From Nonomuraea antri (GTDB lineage Bacteria > Actinomycetota > Actinomycetes > Streptosporangiales > Streptosporangiaceae), in contig NZ_JABCPZ010000013.1 in NCBI RefSeq assembly GCF_013283785.1, positions 23,868 to 87,867 of the forward strand: 64,000 nucleotides of DNA, in the 5' to 3' direction. A model generated the notes under the pieces. It was given only the letters and a program-made list of their open reading frames with translations, was not told the origin of the DNA and made no database searches. A program made the position numbers and the translations under genes. Positions 50,509 through 58,834 of the stretch are shown piece by piece; position 1 is the stretch's first letter; every line of letters begins with the position of its first letter.

Positions 50509-51258
50509 TCAGGGCGTACTCCTGGCGTGCGTGCCCGGCGTGTAGCCGAAGGCGCGGCGGAAGACGTCGATGAACGCACTGGCCGACGACCAGCCGCAGC
50601 GGTGCGCCACCGTGGTGACGGGCACGTCGTCGGCCAGCAGGCGCAGCGCGTGGTAGAGCCGCAACTGGGTGCGCCACTGCGGGAACGTCATGCCCAGCTC
50701 GCGGCGGAACAGCCGGCTGAGCGTCCGCTCGCCCGCCCCCGCGGCCGCCGCCAGCGCGGCGAGCGGGCGCGAATCGGCGGGGTCGCGGCGCAGCAGGTCG
50801 CAGACCGCCCTGAGCCGGGGATCCGCGGGCGCGGGCAGGTGCACCGGCTGCTGCGGCGAGGCACGCAACTGGTCGAGCAGCACCGCGCGCAGGCGCAGCC
50901 GCTCGGGCCCTTCGTCGTGCGGGTCGCGGGTGTAGGCGAGGATCAGCTCGCGCAGCAGCGGGCCGACCGCCAGGACGGTCGGCGCGTCCAGTCCCAGCGG
51001 GTTGACCTCCGGCGGCAGCCCGAGCAGGTGCAGCGTGAGATGGCCGTGGGCGCGGTGCGCGTGCACGCACCCGGCGGGCACCCAGATCGCCCGGGTCCCC
51101 GGCGCGAACCAGGTGCCGGCGTCGGTGGTGACGGCCAGCACGCCCGAGCCCGCGTAGACGATCTGGTGGTCGTCGTGGCGGTGGGCGTCGATGATCTCGC
51201 CGGGCGCCAGGGCCTGGGTTCGGGTGGGCGCCTCGGCGGTGTGGCGGATATACGGCAT
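50509..51258 (-). CDS. AraC-family regulator with cupin domain
   Basis: A 249-residue regulator: N-terminal cupin (HRHDDHQIVYAGSGVLAVTTDAGTWFAPG) and C-terminal double helix-turn-helix (LAALAAAAGAGERTLSRLFRRELGMTFPQWRTQLRLYHALRLLADD, then TTVAHRCGWSSASAFIDVFRRAFGYTPG). Start ATG 51258, with TAAAAT on the minus strand 8 nt before it. It is divergent from the fosmidomycin-resistance-like MFS transporter, and this pairing is common: the regulator senses a compound and controls the exporter. Confidence 0.88.
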   Translation of the reverse strand: MPYIRHTAEAPTRTQALAPGEIIDAHRHDDHQIVYAGSGVLAVTTDAGTWFAPGTRAIWVPAGCVHAHRAHGHLTLHLLGLPPEVNPLGLDAPTVLAVGPLLRELILAYTRDPHDEGPERLRLRAVLLDQLRASPQQPVHLPAPADPRLRAVCDLLRRDPADSRPLAALAAAAGAGERTLSRLFRRELGMTFPQWRTQLRLYHALRLLADDVPVTTVAHRCGWSSASAFIDVFRRAFGYTPGTHARSTP

Positions 51259-51312
51259 ATGTTGGCATTTTATCGGAAGCGCGCCAGGCAGCCCGCTGAC
51301 CAGGATGGACAC

Positions 51313-52452
51313 GTGCCCAAGCCCATCACGCTGCTGTCCGTCGGCCATGCCTGCGTGGACGTCTACCAGGGGGCGGTGGCCGCCCTCGTGCCGTTCTTCG
51401 TCGCCGAGCGCGCCTACACCTACGCCGCGGTCTCCGGCGTGGTGCTGGCCGCGTCGCTGCTGTCGTCGATCGTCCAGCCCCTGTTCGGGGTGCTCACCGA
51501 CAAGTGGGCCATGCCGTGGCTGCTGCCCGCGGCCACGCTGGCGGGCGGTGCGGGGGTGGCGCTGGCCGGGGTGGGCGACTCGTACGCGCTCACGCTGGCC
51601 GCCGTCGCGGTGTCCGGGATCGGGGTGGCCGCCTACCACCCGGAGGCCGCCCGGGTGGCCCGCCAGGCCGCCGGCGGCAGCCACACCGCGATGGGCGGGT
51701 TCTCGCTCGGCGGCAACCTGGGCTTCGCCGTCGCGCCGCTGCTGGTCTTCGCCGCCATGGCCGTGGGCGGGCTCGACGCCACGCCGCTGCTGGTGGTCCC
51801 GGCCGTGGCCGGCGCGCTGCTGTGCCTGACCGCGCTGCGCGCCGTCACGCCCAGGGCCGCGGCCGCCGCCCGCGCCGACCTTCCGGTCCGGCGTGACGAC
51901 TGGCCGTCCTTCTTCCGGCTCACCGGGGCGATCATGTGCAGGTCGGTGGTCTTCGTCGGGCTCAGCACGTTCGTCGCGCTGTACGTCCGCCAGCGCACCT
52001 CCGGCGGCGAACTCTCCGGCACGCTCGCCCTGTTCGTGCTCTACCTGGGCGGCGCGGTGGGCACGGTGGCGGGCGGACGGCTGGCCGACCGCTTCGGCCG
52101 GGTCAGGGTCGTCCAGTGGTCGTACGCCTTGACCGTCCTGGCCGTGGCCGGGGTGGTGTTCGTGCCCGGGCCGCCGCTCTACCTGTTCGTCGCGCTCACC
52201 TCGGCCGGCCTGTACGTGCCGTTCTCCCTGCACATCACTCTCGGCCAGGACTACCTGCCCAACCGGATGGGCACGGCCAGTGGCGTCACGCTGGGCCTGA
52301 CCGTCAGTGTCGGCGGGCTGGCCGGGCCGCTCGTCGGGGTCGTCGCCGACACTGCCGGGCTGCGTACCGCGTTGCTGCCGCTGATCGTCCTGCCCGCGCT
52401 CGGCTGGCTCCTGCTCCGCACCCTGCGCGAGCCCGCCGTCACGCCTGCTTGA
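51313..52452 (+). CDS. MFS transporter, fosmidomycin-resistance (Fsr) type
   Basis: A 379-residue 12-helix transporter. The N-terminal helix VGHACVDVYQGAVAALVPFF, and GIGVAAYHPEAARVAR with the helix 4 GxxxYHPE motif, are typical of the Fsr group. GGRLADRFGR is the second motif A. Start GTG 51313 (AGGA 7 nt upstream). It may export fosmidomycin-like or arabinose-like compounds; the substrate is inferred only by family. Ends 14 bp into the convergent methyltransferase gene. Confidence 0.85.
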   Translation: MPKPITLLSVGHACVDVYQGAVAALVPFFVAERAYTYAAVSGVVLAASLLSSIVQPLFGVLTDKWAMPWLLPAATLAGGAGVALAGVGDSYALTLAAVAVSGIGVAAYHPEAARVARQAAGGSHTAMGGFSLGGNLGFAVAPLLVFAAMAVGGLDATPLLVVPAVAGALLCLTALRAVTPRAAAAARADLPVRRDDWPSFFRLTGAIMCRSVVFVGLSTFVALYVRQRTSGGELSGTLALFVLYLGGAVGTVAGGRLADRFGRVRVVQWSYALTVLAVAGVVFVPGPPLYLFVALTSAGLYVPFSLHITLGQDYLPNRMGTASGVTLGLTVSVGGLAGPLVGVVADTAGLRTALLPLIVLPALGWLLLRTLREPAVTPA

Positions 52453-53182
52453 CGGCCAGCAGGTGGAACAGGCGGGCGACCCGGCGGTAGGGGTCGCGGG
52501 CGCCGGCCTCCCACTCCAGTTCCAGCAGGTCGGCCAGCCCGTCGATCGGGCCTGAGTCGTCGCGGTGGTCGGTGAAGATCCGCACGCCGTACCAGGTGGA
52601 GGCAGGGGCGCCCAGCCCGGCCAGGCGCTCGGCCAGGTCCTCGACCCGGTCGGCCCGCGCGGGCAGGTACGCATCGCCGACCTGCCGGCCCGCGCGCAGG
52701 CTGGCCAGGCCGTCGCGCCAGTCGCCGCGCAGGCCGCTGCGCATGGCGATCGCGTCGGCGTTGAGCGCCAGCACCGACAGCAGCCCGCCCGGCCCGGCCA
52801 GCGCGACCAGGTGGCCGAGCATCGGCGCGGGATCGTCGAGGTAGGCCAGCACGCTGTGGCAGCAGACCGCGTCGAACGCGCCGCCGTCGACGCGGCCCGG
52901 CACGAGACGCACCCGTTCGCGCACCTCGGCGGGCTCGTCGGCCAGGTTGCGCCGCGCCGCCGCCAGCATGACGGGGTCGGGGTCGGCCACGGTGACCTGG
53001 TGGCCGGCCCGGGCCAGCATGATCGCCTGCCGGGCGTGGCCGCCGCCCACGTCCACGATGTCGCACGGCCGGTCCGGCAGGTTCTCCAGGATCGCCCGGG
53101 TGACCAGTTCGAAGCGGACGGCGCTGAGCGGCCCGCGCGTGTGCTCCAGATAGGCGGGGGCCAGCATCGGGGTCCAGGTCAT
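52439..53182 (-). CDS. SAM-dependent methyltransferase in the peptide cluster
   Basis: A 247-residue class I methyltransferase. Motif I is CDIVDVGGGHARQAIMLARAG, acidic motif II VTVADPDP, then FDAVCCHSVLAYLDDP and PGGLLSVLALN. It resembles the CmoA/SmtA group in general shape. Its ATG overlaps the MFS stop (ATGA), making it the last gene of the leftward operon with subtilase, tricorn-type protease and exporter. In that setting it could methylate the small peptide or its product, but this is not shown by sequence. Confidence 0.85.
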   Translation of the reverse strand: MTWTPMLAPAYLEHTRGPLSAVRFELVTRAILENLPDRPCDIVDVGGGHARQAIMLARAGHQVTVADPDPVMLAAARRNLADEPAEVRERVRLVPGRVDGGAFDAVCCHSVLAYLDDPAPMLGHLVALAGPGGLLSVLALNADAIAMRSGLRGDWRDGLASLRAGRQVGDAYLPARADRVEDLAERLAGLGAPASTWYGVRIFTDHRDDSGPIDGLADLLELEWEAGARDPYRRVARLFHLLAVKQA

Positions 53183-54405
53183 GGGGCGGCCTCCGCCCTG
53201 GCGGCGGCGAAGCGGACGATCTGCACCACGAGCCCGGCCACCAGCAGCCCCGCCGCGACGGACATGAGCTGCCGCAGGTCGAGCCAGGTGCCGAGCAGGC
53301 CGCCGAGCCCGACCCCGGCCAGCGCGGAGACCTGCATGGACGTCCCCGCCATGGCCATCACCCTGGCCACCTGCTCCCCCTTGGCCGCGCCCTGCAGGGT
53401 GCCGAAGACCGTGGAGATGAGGATGGTGCCGCCGAAGCTCCCGGCGAACTCGAACAGCACCACCGCCGCCGCCCCGGTCACCCCCGGCCCGGCGAACGGC
53501 AGCAGGGCCAGCGAGAGGATGGTGAGCACGGCGCTGATCGTCAGCGTCCTGGCCGGGCCGAACTTGTCCAGCAGGCGTCCGACCACCAGGCCGCCGCTCA
53601 CGCCGCCCACCGCCCCGAGCGCGATCAGCGCGCCGATCAGCGCGGAGCCGATCCGCAGCTCGTGCACCAGGTACAGCATCAGGATCGTGTCGACCAGCCC
53701 GTTGACCAGCGTCACGATGATCAACGCCTGTATGCCGGAACGCGGGGCCAGGAACTTCGCGATCTGCCACAGCTCGCCCGTCGCGCCGCCGCCGCGCCCG
53801 CCGGGCTGCCGCTCCGGGGCCTCGATCCTGATGCGGCGCAGCAGCAGCGCCGACAACAGGAACGACACGCAGTCCACCAGCAGCACCAGCGGCGCGGCCA
53901 GCACGGCGAGCAGCCCGCTGCTGATCGCCGGCCCGGTGATGTCGGCCACGCTGCGCGTGGTGTTGAGCTTGCCGTTGGCGTCGACCAGCCGTTCCTTGGG
54001 CACGATCTGCACGACCACCGGTGTCGCCAGCGAGGCGTAGACGCCCAGCAGCAGCGCGGCCAGCCCCTGCAACACCAGCAGCAGGACGAAGTTCAGCGCC
54101 CCCCACCACCACAGCAGCGGGACCAGCCCCACGATGACGGCCTGCAGCAGGTTGCACGCGATCATGTACGGCAGCCGATTCGCCAGCGAGTCCGCCCACA
54201 TGGCCGCCGGGATGCGAATGAGCAGCACCGGCAGCGTGCCCATCGCCGCCAGCCAGGCCATCTGCCCCAGCCCCGCGTGCAACGTCACGACGGCCACCAG
54301 CGGAACCACGACGATGGTGACCGCCGACCCCAGCTGAGAGGTCCCGACAGCCGTCCAATAGGCAAGGAAATTCCGGTTATGCGTGTTAGGCGCCGTAATC
54401 GACAT
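53179..54405 (-). CDS. MFS exporter in the peptide cluster
   Basis: A 408-residue 12-helix MFS protein of the MefA/enterobactin-exporter type: FLAYWTAVGTSQLGSAVTIVVVPLVAV at the start, LVDANGKLNTTRSVADITGPAISSGLLA in the central region, and GGLVVGRLLDKFG. Such proteins are often dedicated exporters in biosynthetic clusters. GGAGG lies 5 nt before the ATG. It overlaps the protease gene by 20 bp and the methyltransferase gene by 4 bp, so all are translated from one message. Confidence 0.87.
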   Translation of the reverse strand: MSITAPNTHNRNFLAYWTAVGTSQLGSAVTIVVVPLVAVVTLHAGLGQMAWLAAMGTLPVLLIRIPAAMWADSLANRLPYMIACNLLQAVIVGLVPLLWWWGALNFVLLLVLQGLAALLLGVYASLATPVVVQIVPKERLVDANGKLNTTRSVADITGPAISSGLLAVLAAPLVLLVDCVSFLLSALLLRRIRIEAPERQPGGRGGGATGELWQIAKFLAPRSGIQALIIVTLVNGLVDTILMLYLVHELRIGSALIGALIALGAVGGVSGGLVVGRLLDKFGPARTLTISAVLTILSLALLPFAGPGVTGAAAVVLFEFAGSFGGTILISTVFGTLQGAAKGEQVARVMAMAGTSMQVSALAGVGLGGLLGTWLDLRQLMSVAAGLLVAGLVVQIVRFAAARAEAAP

Positions 54406-57400
54406 GGAACCTCCGGATCAGCGGGGCGGCAGCCGGCCGCTGCCTCAGGGACTCCAGGCAGAGGCCCACCGCGGTGTCGAGCGGGGGGTCGGCGGCCCTC
54501 CGCCAGTCGTCGGGCGTGATGAGCACCTCGACGTCGGGATCGACGCCGCGGTTCTCCAGCTCCCAGCCGCGGTGGTCGAACCAGAACGGCCGCGACGGCA
54601 CGCTGACCAGCGTGCCGTCGGCGAGCTGGTGGAAGCGGTCGTTGCCGACCACGCCGCCCCACGTCCTGCTGCCCACCACCGGGCCGAGCCCCAGACGCTG
54701 GATGGCCGCGGTGACGATGTCGCCGTCGGACGAGACCCGGTGATCGGTCACGGCCACGACGGGTCCGCGCGGCGACTCGGGCGGGTAGCTCACCGGCGCG
54801 TCGTGGCGCGGCACGTCCCAGGCGATGATCTGCCTGCGCAGCCGGTCCAGCAGCAGCGGTGAGGCGTTGCCGCCGCTGTTGCCGCGCAGGTCGACCACCA
54901 GCGCCTCCAGGTCGAGCTGGGCACGCAGGCCGCGGTGCAGGTGGGCCCAGCCGTCACAGTCGGTGTCCGGCACGTGCACGTAGCCGACCCGGCCGGCCGA
55001 CAGCACGGCCACCCGGTCGCGGCGGCGGCGCACCCAGTCGTGGTAGCGCAGCCGGAACTCGTCGGCCACCGGATGCACCAGCACCCGGACGCCCCGGCCC
55101 AGCGTCAGCTCCACCGGCCGGCCCGCCTTGCCCACCAGCAGCGGGAACGGGCCGCGCGCCGGATCGACGGGACGGCCGTCCACGGCGGTGATCACGTCGC
55201 CCGGCCGCACGTCGAGCCCCGGCGCGGCCAGCGGCGAGCGGGCCAGGTCGTCGCAGTCGCCGCTGGGCAGGACGCGCTCGATCCGCCAGCCGCCCTCGCC
55301 GTCTCTCGCCAGGTCGGCGCCCAGCCTGGCGGCCCTGGCCCGGGCCGGCACCGAACGCGGCGCGGGCCTGACGTAGGCGTGCGAGCAGCCGAGCTCGCCG
55401 TTGATCTCCCAGAGCAGGTCGATGAAGTCCGCGTCGCCGTCGATGCGCTCGGCCAGCCGGGCGTACCTGCCGAACGCGTCCGGCCAGCCGACGCCCGGCA
55501 GGCCCGCCGCCCAGAACTCCTCGGGGACCAGGTGGCGCAGCTGGTCGAGCGCCAGCCGCCGGCGCGTCATCGGATCGACGTCGGCCTTGATCCCGGACAG
55601 GTCCAGCTCCTCCTCGGCGAACTCCCCCGCCAGGTCGATCAGCCGAAGGACGCCTGCACGCCTGACCAGCAGCCACCGTCCGTCGTGGCCGGTCGCGTAC
55701 CGCTCGACGCCGGTGGCCAGCTCGGTCGTCTCCCCCGTGACCAGGTCGAACCTCTCCAGCGTCGCGCCGCTGCCGGTTACGGGGAGTCGCAGCCAGGCCA
55801 GGCCGCCGGGCACCGGGCGCAGGCACGCGTAGACCGCCTCACGCACCGGCACCGGGATCAGCCGCGCCGGCAGTCCGTCGACGTCCACCCGCCCGGCCGG
55901 TACGGCGGGACCAGTCGTCAGCGTCCTGCCCCAGCCGGGGAACGGCGACGGCGTTCCCGCGGCCAGGGGCACCAGGTGCGGACGGCACCCCCAGGGAAAG
56001 GTCAGCCCGAAGGCGTGCTGGTCGTAGACCGGGTGGAAGTCGCGGAAGGACAGGAAGGCGAGGTAGCGGCCGTCCAGCGTGAAGCAGGGGTCGAGGTCGT
56101 AGCAGTCGCCGCCGGTGACGTCGGTGACCTGCCCGGTGCCCGGTTCGGCCAGCTTGACCCGTGACGCGCGGTGCCGGTGCACCTCGGTCCAGGTCAGCCA
56201 CCGGGAGTCGGGGGAGAACGCGACCGCGCCGATGCTGCCTCTGATCGTGGCCCGGGTGCGGTTCTCGCCGGTCACCGGGTCGACGAGGGTGAGCGTGCCG
56301 TGCGCCGAGACGACCGCGAGCGCGTCACCGTCGGGTGCGGTGGCGACCTCGGTGATCCTGCCCAGCTCCCCCGGGCGGCACAACGGGTGCGGCTCGCCTT
56401 CCGGGTTCTCCGTGACGAGCACGTCCGGGCCGTCCTGCCGGTTCTCCGACACGAGCACGTCGAGGCCGTCCTGCCGGCGGACCCAGACCGCGCCGGCGCC
56501 GAGCGCGCGGGGCAGCCGTCCCTGGTCGGTCAGCAGCGTGGCCCGGCCGCCCCGGTGCTCCACCCGGTGCACGGTGCCGGCGACCTCCACCAGGCTCGAC
56601 CGTCCGCCGCGCTCCGGGCACGCCTGGCCGATCCCGTCGTCGGCCGTCACCTGCCGCAGCGTGCGGCCCGTCCTGGCCGGCAGGGTCAGCTCCAGCCTGC
56701 GGCTCTCGCCGTCCAGGTCGTCGAGCAGCCAGATCTCCCCCGCGTGCTGGTAGACGACGCGTTCGCCGTCGCTGGTGGCCGCGCGGGCGTAGAAGTTTCG
56801 GTGCGCGGTGTGGCGGCGCAGGTCGGAGCCGTCGTGACGGCAGGAGTAGACGTTGCCGACGCCCTCGTGGTCGGAGATGAACGCGATCCGCCCGCCGACC
56901 GTCATCAGCGAAGCGATCATGCCCTGGTGCCCGGGGAGCAGCCGGCGGAAGGGGCCGTCGCCGTCGGCGATCCACAGGCGGCCCATGCCGCCGCCCCGGT
57001 AACGCTTCCACTTGGCCGGGTCGGCGTGCGCCCGGTCCGTGATGAGCACGGTGGTGGTCCCCGAGCGGGCGATCTCGGCCACCGGCCCGTACGGCAGCCG
57101 CTCCGGCGGGCCGCCCGCGATCGGCACCAGGTAGGCCCACAGGTCGCGCGGGTTCGGCTGCTCGATCGCCGAGGTGGCCAGCAGCGCCGTGCCGTCGGCC
57201 AGCCAGCCGTGCAGGCGGGCGTGCGGATCGCCCCAGTAGGTGAGCCTGGACGGCGTCGTGCCGTCGACCGGCGCGAGCAAGATCTCCGGCGCTCCGTGCC
57301 GCCGGCTCATCCAGGCCAGCACGGAACCGTCGGGGGACAACCTGGGCCAGGCCACCGGCCCGTCGGCGCCGGCCGGGTGGCGCCTGGCGGTGCCGCCTGC

Positions 57401-57514
57401 TGCGTCGGCGTCGGCTTCGGCGTCGGCTTCGGCGATCCAGACGTCGTCGCCGCTGAGCAGGGTCAGCAGGCCGCCCGCGAGATGGGGATCGCGTAAGTAG
57501 CCGCGGCGGGTCAT
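54386..57514 (-). CDS. Tricorn-type S41 protease with beta-propeller and PDZ
   Basis: A 1042-residue tricorn protease homologue. Propeller repeats fill roughly residues 1-600 (SPDGSVLAWMS, ISDHEGVGNVYS, TLDGRYLAFLSFRDFHP). An alpha-helical and PDZ part follows (DVRPGDVITAVDGRPVDP). The S41 core has GELGCSHAYVRP near 706 (Ser-His pair), SSDGD near 929 (nucleophile Ser) and ENRGVDPDVE near 994 (Glu), lining up in order with tricorn S745/H746, S965/D966 and E1023. It is cytoplasmic and overlaps the subtilase gene by ATGA. It likely trims peptides, perhaps leader fragments. Confidence 0.88.
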   Translation of the reverse strand: MTRRGYLRDPHLAGGLLTLLSGDDVWIAEADAEADADAAGGTARRHPAGADGPVAWPRLSPDGSVLAWMSRRHGAPEILLAPVDGTTPSRLTYWGDPHARLHGWLADGTALLATSAIEQPNPRDLWAYLVPIAGGPPERLPYGPVAEIARSGTTTVLITDRAHADPAKWKRYRGGGMGRLWIADGDGPFRRLLPGHQGMIASLMTVGGRIAFISDHEGVGNVYSCRHDGSDLRRHTAHRNFYARAATSDGERVVYQHAGEIWLLDDLDGESRRLELTLPARTGRTLRQVTADDGIGQACPERGGRSSLVEVAGTVHRVEHRGGRATLLTDQGRLPRALGAGAVWVRRQDGLDVLVSENRQDGPDVLVTENPEGEPHPLCRPGELGRITEVATAPDGDALAVVSAHGTLTLVDPVTGENRTRATIRGSIGAVAFSPDSRWLTWTEVHRHRASRVKLAEPGTGQVTDVTGGDCYDLDPCFTLDGRYLAFLSFRDFHPVYDQHAFGLTFPWGCRPHLVPLAAGTPSPFPGWGRTLTTGPAVPAGRVDVDGLPARLIPVPVREAVYACLRPVPGGLAWLRLPVTGSGATLERFDLVTGETTELATGVERYATGHDGRWLLVRRAGVLRLIDLAGEFAEEELDLSGIKADVDPMTRRRLALDQLRHLVPEEFWAAGLPGVGWPDAFGRYARLAERIDGDADFIDLLWEINGELGCSHAYVRPAPRSVPARARAARLGADLARDGEGGWRIERVLPSGDCDDLARSPLAAPGLDVRPGDVITAVDGRPVDPARGPFPLLVGKAGRPVELTLGRGVRVLVHPVADEFRLRYHDWVRRRRDRVAVLSAGRVGYVHVPDTDCDGWAHLHRGLRAQLDLEALVVDLRGNSGGNASPLLLDRLRRQIIAWDVPRHDAPVSYPPESPRGPVVAVTDHRVSSDGDIVTAAIQRLGLGPVVGSRTWGGVVGNDRFHQLADGTLVSVPSRPFWFDHRGWELENRGVDPDVEVLITPDDWRRAADPPLDTAVGLCLESLRQRPAAAPLIRRFHVDYGA

Positions 57515-58323
57515 CGGCCGGTCACGACGTTCGCGGCGGTCAGGTAGAGCACGTTCTTCACCTGGAACGGGGTGAGCTCGGGATGCTTGCTCAGGATGAG
57601 CGCGCAGCGGCCGGTGATGTGCGGGGTCGCGAAGCTGTTGCCGGTGTTGCGGGTGGTGCCGCCGCCCGGCGCGGCGACCGTCACGGCCTGGCCCGGGGCG
57701 AAGAACTCGACCGGCGGCTCGGGGTTGTACAGGAACGTCTCGGGATCGCTCTCCCGATGGCTGCCGACCGAGATGGAGGAGGAGAAGCGCCACGGGAAGC
57801 TCTCGATGCGCATGTTGTGCGCCGACGCCACGACCAGCACCCGGTTGAAGTAGGCCAGGTCGAGCGCCTCCTGCAGAGGACCGCGGAACTCCTCCTTGGA
57901 GGTGGAGAGGCTGAGGTTGATCACGTCGAAGCCCTGGGTCACGGCCCAGCGCAGCGCGGCGATCAGCGCCCGGCCCGAGGTGATGCCCCGGTGGTCGAGT
58001 ATGCGCAGGCTGTGGATCTCGCATTCGGGGGCGATCCTGCGCACGATTCCGGCGCAGGCCGTGCCGTGGCCGTGCACGTCTTCCGGCGGGACCTCGACCA
58101 CGTCGAGGTTCTCGTCGAGCCCGGAGGAGCTCACGACGGCGCCCACCAGCGGATGACCCGCCTCGACCCCGCTGTCCATCACGCAGACGCGCACGCCCCG
58201 GCCGGTGGCCCCGCCCCAGGCGTATTCGGCGTTCACCTGGCCGGATCCGGCTGCGGGCACGGTGATGGAGTCGACTTCACGCTTTTCCAGGTACCACGTC
58301 AACCGGACCTGCGAGCCGATCAT
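57511..58323 (-). CDS. Intracellular S8 subtilase, candidate leader protease
   Basis: A 270-residue subtilisin-family protease with full triad: Asp50 (VCVMDSG), His86 (HGHGTACAG), Ser230 (GNSFATPH), and oxyanion Asn170 (VVASAHN). No signal or pro-peptide is evident, and the length is about that of a bare catalytic domain, so it acts inside the cell. The promoter TTGACG-17-TAGGCT ends 6 nt before the ATG. It is the first gene of an operon with the tricorn-type protease, exporter and methyltransferase, divergent from a small peptide gene. Leader cleavage is the obvious but unproved role. Confidence 0.88.
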   Translation of the reverse strand: MIGSQVRLTWYLEKREVDSITVPAAGSGQVNAEYAWGGATGRGVRVCVMDSGVEAGHPLVGAVVSSSGLDENLDVVEVPPEDVHGHGTACAGIVRRIAPECEIHSLRILDHRGITSGRALIAALRWAVTQGFDVINLSLSTSKEEFRGPLQEALDLAYFNRVLVVASAHNMRIESFPWRFSSSISVGSHRESDPETFLYNPEPPVEFFAPGQAVTVAAPGGGTTRNTGNSFATPHITGRCALILSKHPELTPFQVKNVLYLTAANVVTGR

Positions 58324-58329
58324 CCGATC

Positions 58330-58358
58330 AGCCTAAATGTCGCCCACATACGCGTCAA
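58330..58358 (-). promoter_or_regulatory. Strong promoter for the subtilase operon, leaderless
   Basis: On the minus strand TTGACG (58358-58353), a 17-bp spacer and TAGGCT (58335-58330) stand 6 nt before the ATG at 58323. It is one of the best promoter matches in the window. Confidence 0.7.
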
Positions 58359-58508
58359 GCCCGCCGTTTTAGCGTCGGCTGGTTATCGGTATATTCGCAG
58401 GTCAGCCGTGCTGTTGACCTTGAATCACAGCCCTCGGAGAGGCCTTCAGAATTCTCCGGCCTGCGGATATGAGTTATTCAAGTCTCGATTAGCGATTTAT
58501 TGAGCGCG

Positions 58509-58542
58509 CCGGGTTGGAGTATGAGCGCAATATCCAACCCGG
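58509..58542 (+). promoter_or_regulatory. Inverted repeat overlapping the ribosome site of the peptide gene
   Basis: CCGGGTTGGA (58509-58518) and TCCAACCCGG (58533-58542) are a perfect 10-bp inverted repeat with a 14-nt loop. The right arm runs into GGGAAAGGG (58541-58549), the ribosome site of the ATG at 58556. It could be an operator or a leader hairpin. The rest of the 232-bp divergent gap is AT-richer than the surroundings. Confidence 0.55.
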
Positions 58543-58555
58543 GAAAGGGAAGCCA

Positions 58556-58756
58556 ATGTCCGACGCACGCAAATCCGCCGCACGCGCCCAGGTAGCCGCC
58601 GCCGCCGCGAACCTGGCCGCCGCGCTCAAGGAGCTGCGCGAGGCCGAGCCCGAGCTGGTCGAGAACTACGAGGCCGCCGAGGTGCTCGCGCACGAGGCCC
58701 AGCAGTCGTGGAGCGTCTCCTACACGACCTCCCGTCCCGAGGACGTCGACTACTGA
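58556..58756 (+). CDS. Small precursor-like peptide
   Basis: A 66-residue peptide. The first two thirds is an Ala/Glu-rich amphipathic helix (AAANLAAALKELREAEPELVENYEAAEVL) typical of a leader, followed by a distinct tail SWSVSYTTSRPEDVDY. It has no cysteine, so lanthionine or sactionine chemistry is excluded; Ser, Thr, Tyr, Trp and Asp are available. It has no signal peptide or membrane helix. Start ATG 58556 has GGGAAAGGG 6 nt upstream. It sits between two divergent operons of proteases, exporter and methyltransferase, and a stable hairpin follows it. Precursor status is inferred from context. Confidence 0.65.
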   Translation: MSDARKSAARAQVAAAAANLAAALKELREAEPELVENYEAAEVLAHEAQQSWSVSYTTSRPEDVDY

Positions 58757-58758
58757 CG

Positions 58759-58792
58759 GACGGCCGGGGGAGCCCGGCGCTCCCCCGCCGTC
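58759..58792 (+). terminator. Hairpin after the peptide gene (attenuator candidate)
   Basis: A 9-bp GC stem (58765-58773 with 58779-58787) plus a 5-bp extension GACGG/CCGTC after a one-base bulge, with a 5-nt loop. There is no T tract. Placed between the peptide and its downstream enzyme gene, it would let the peptide be made in excess, as in many peptide-precursor operons. Confidence 0.6.
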
Positions 58793-58834
58793 GCCCGCCC
58801 GTGACGAGCCAGCCCTGAGAGGAACCAGCGCAGC

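Noticed and set aside
57515..58024. N-terminal extension of the tricorn-type protease frame into the subtilase gene
   Set aside because: The extension is out-of-frame subtilase sequence; the ATG at 57514 overlaps the subtilase stop as ATGA.
54386..58323. Subtilase and tricorn-type protease as cyanobactin PatA/PatG-type macrocyclase pair
   Set aside because: The subtilase lacks extra domains of PatA/PatG and the peptide lacks their recognition sequences; only protease function is supported.
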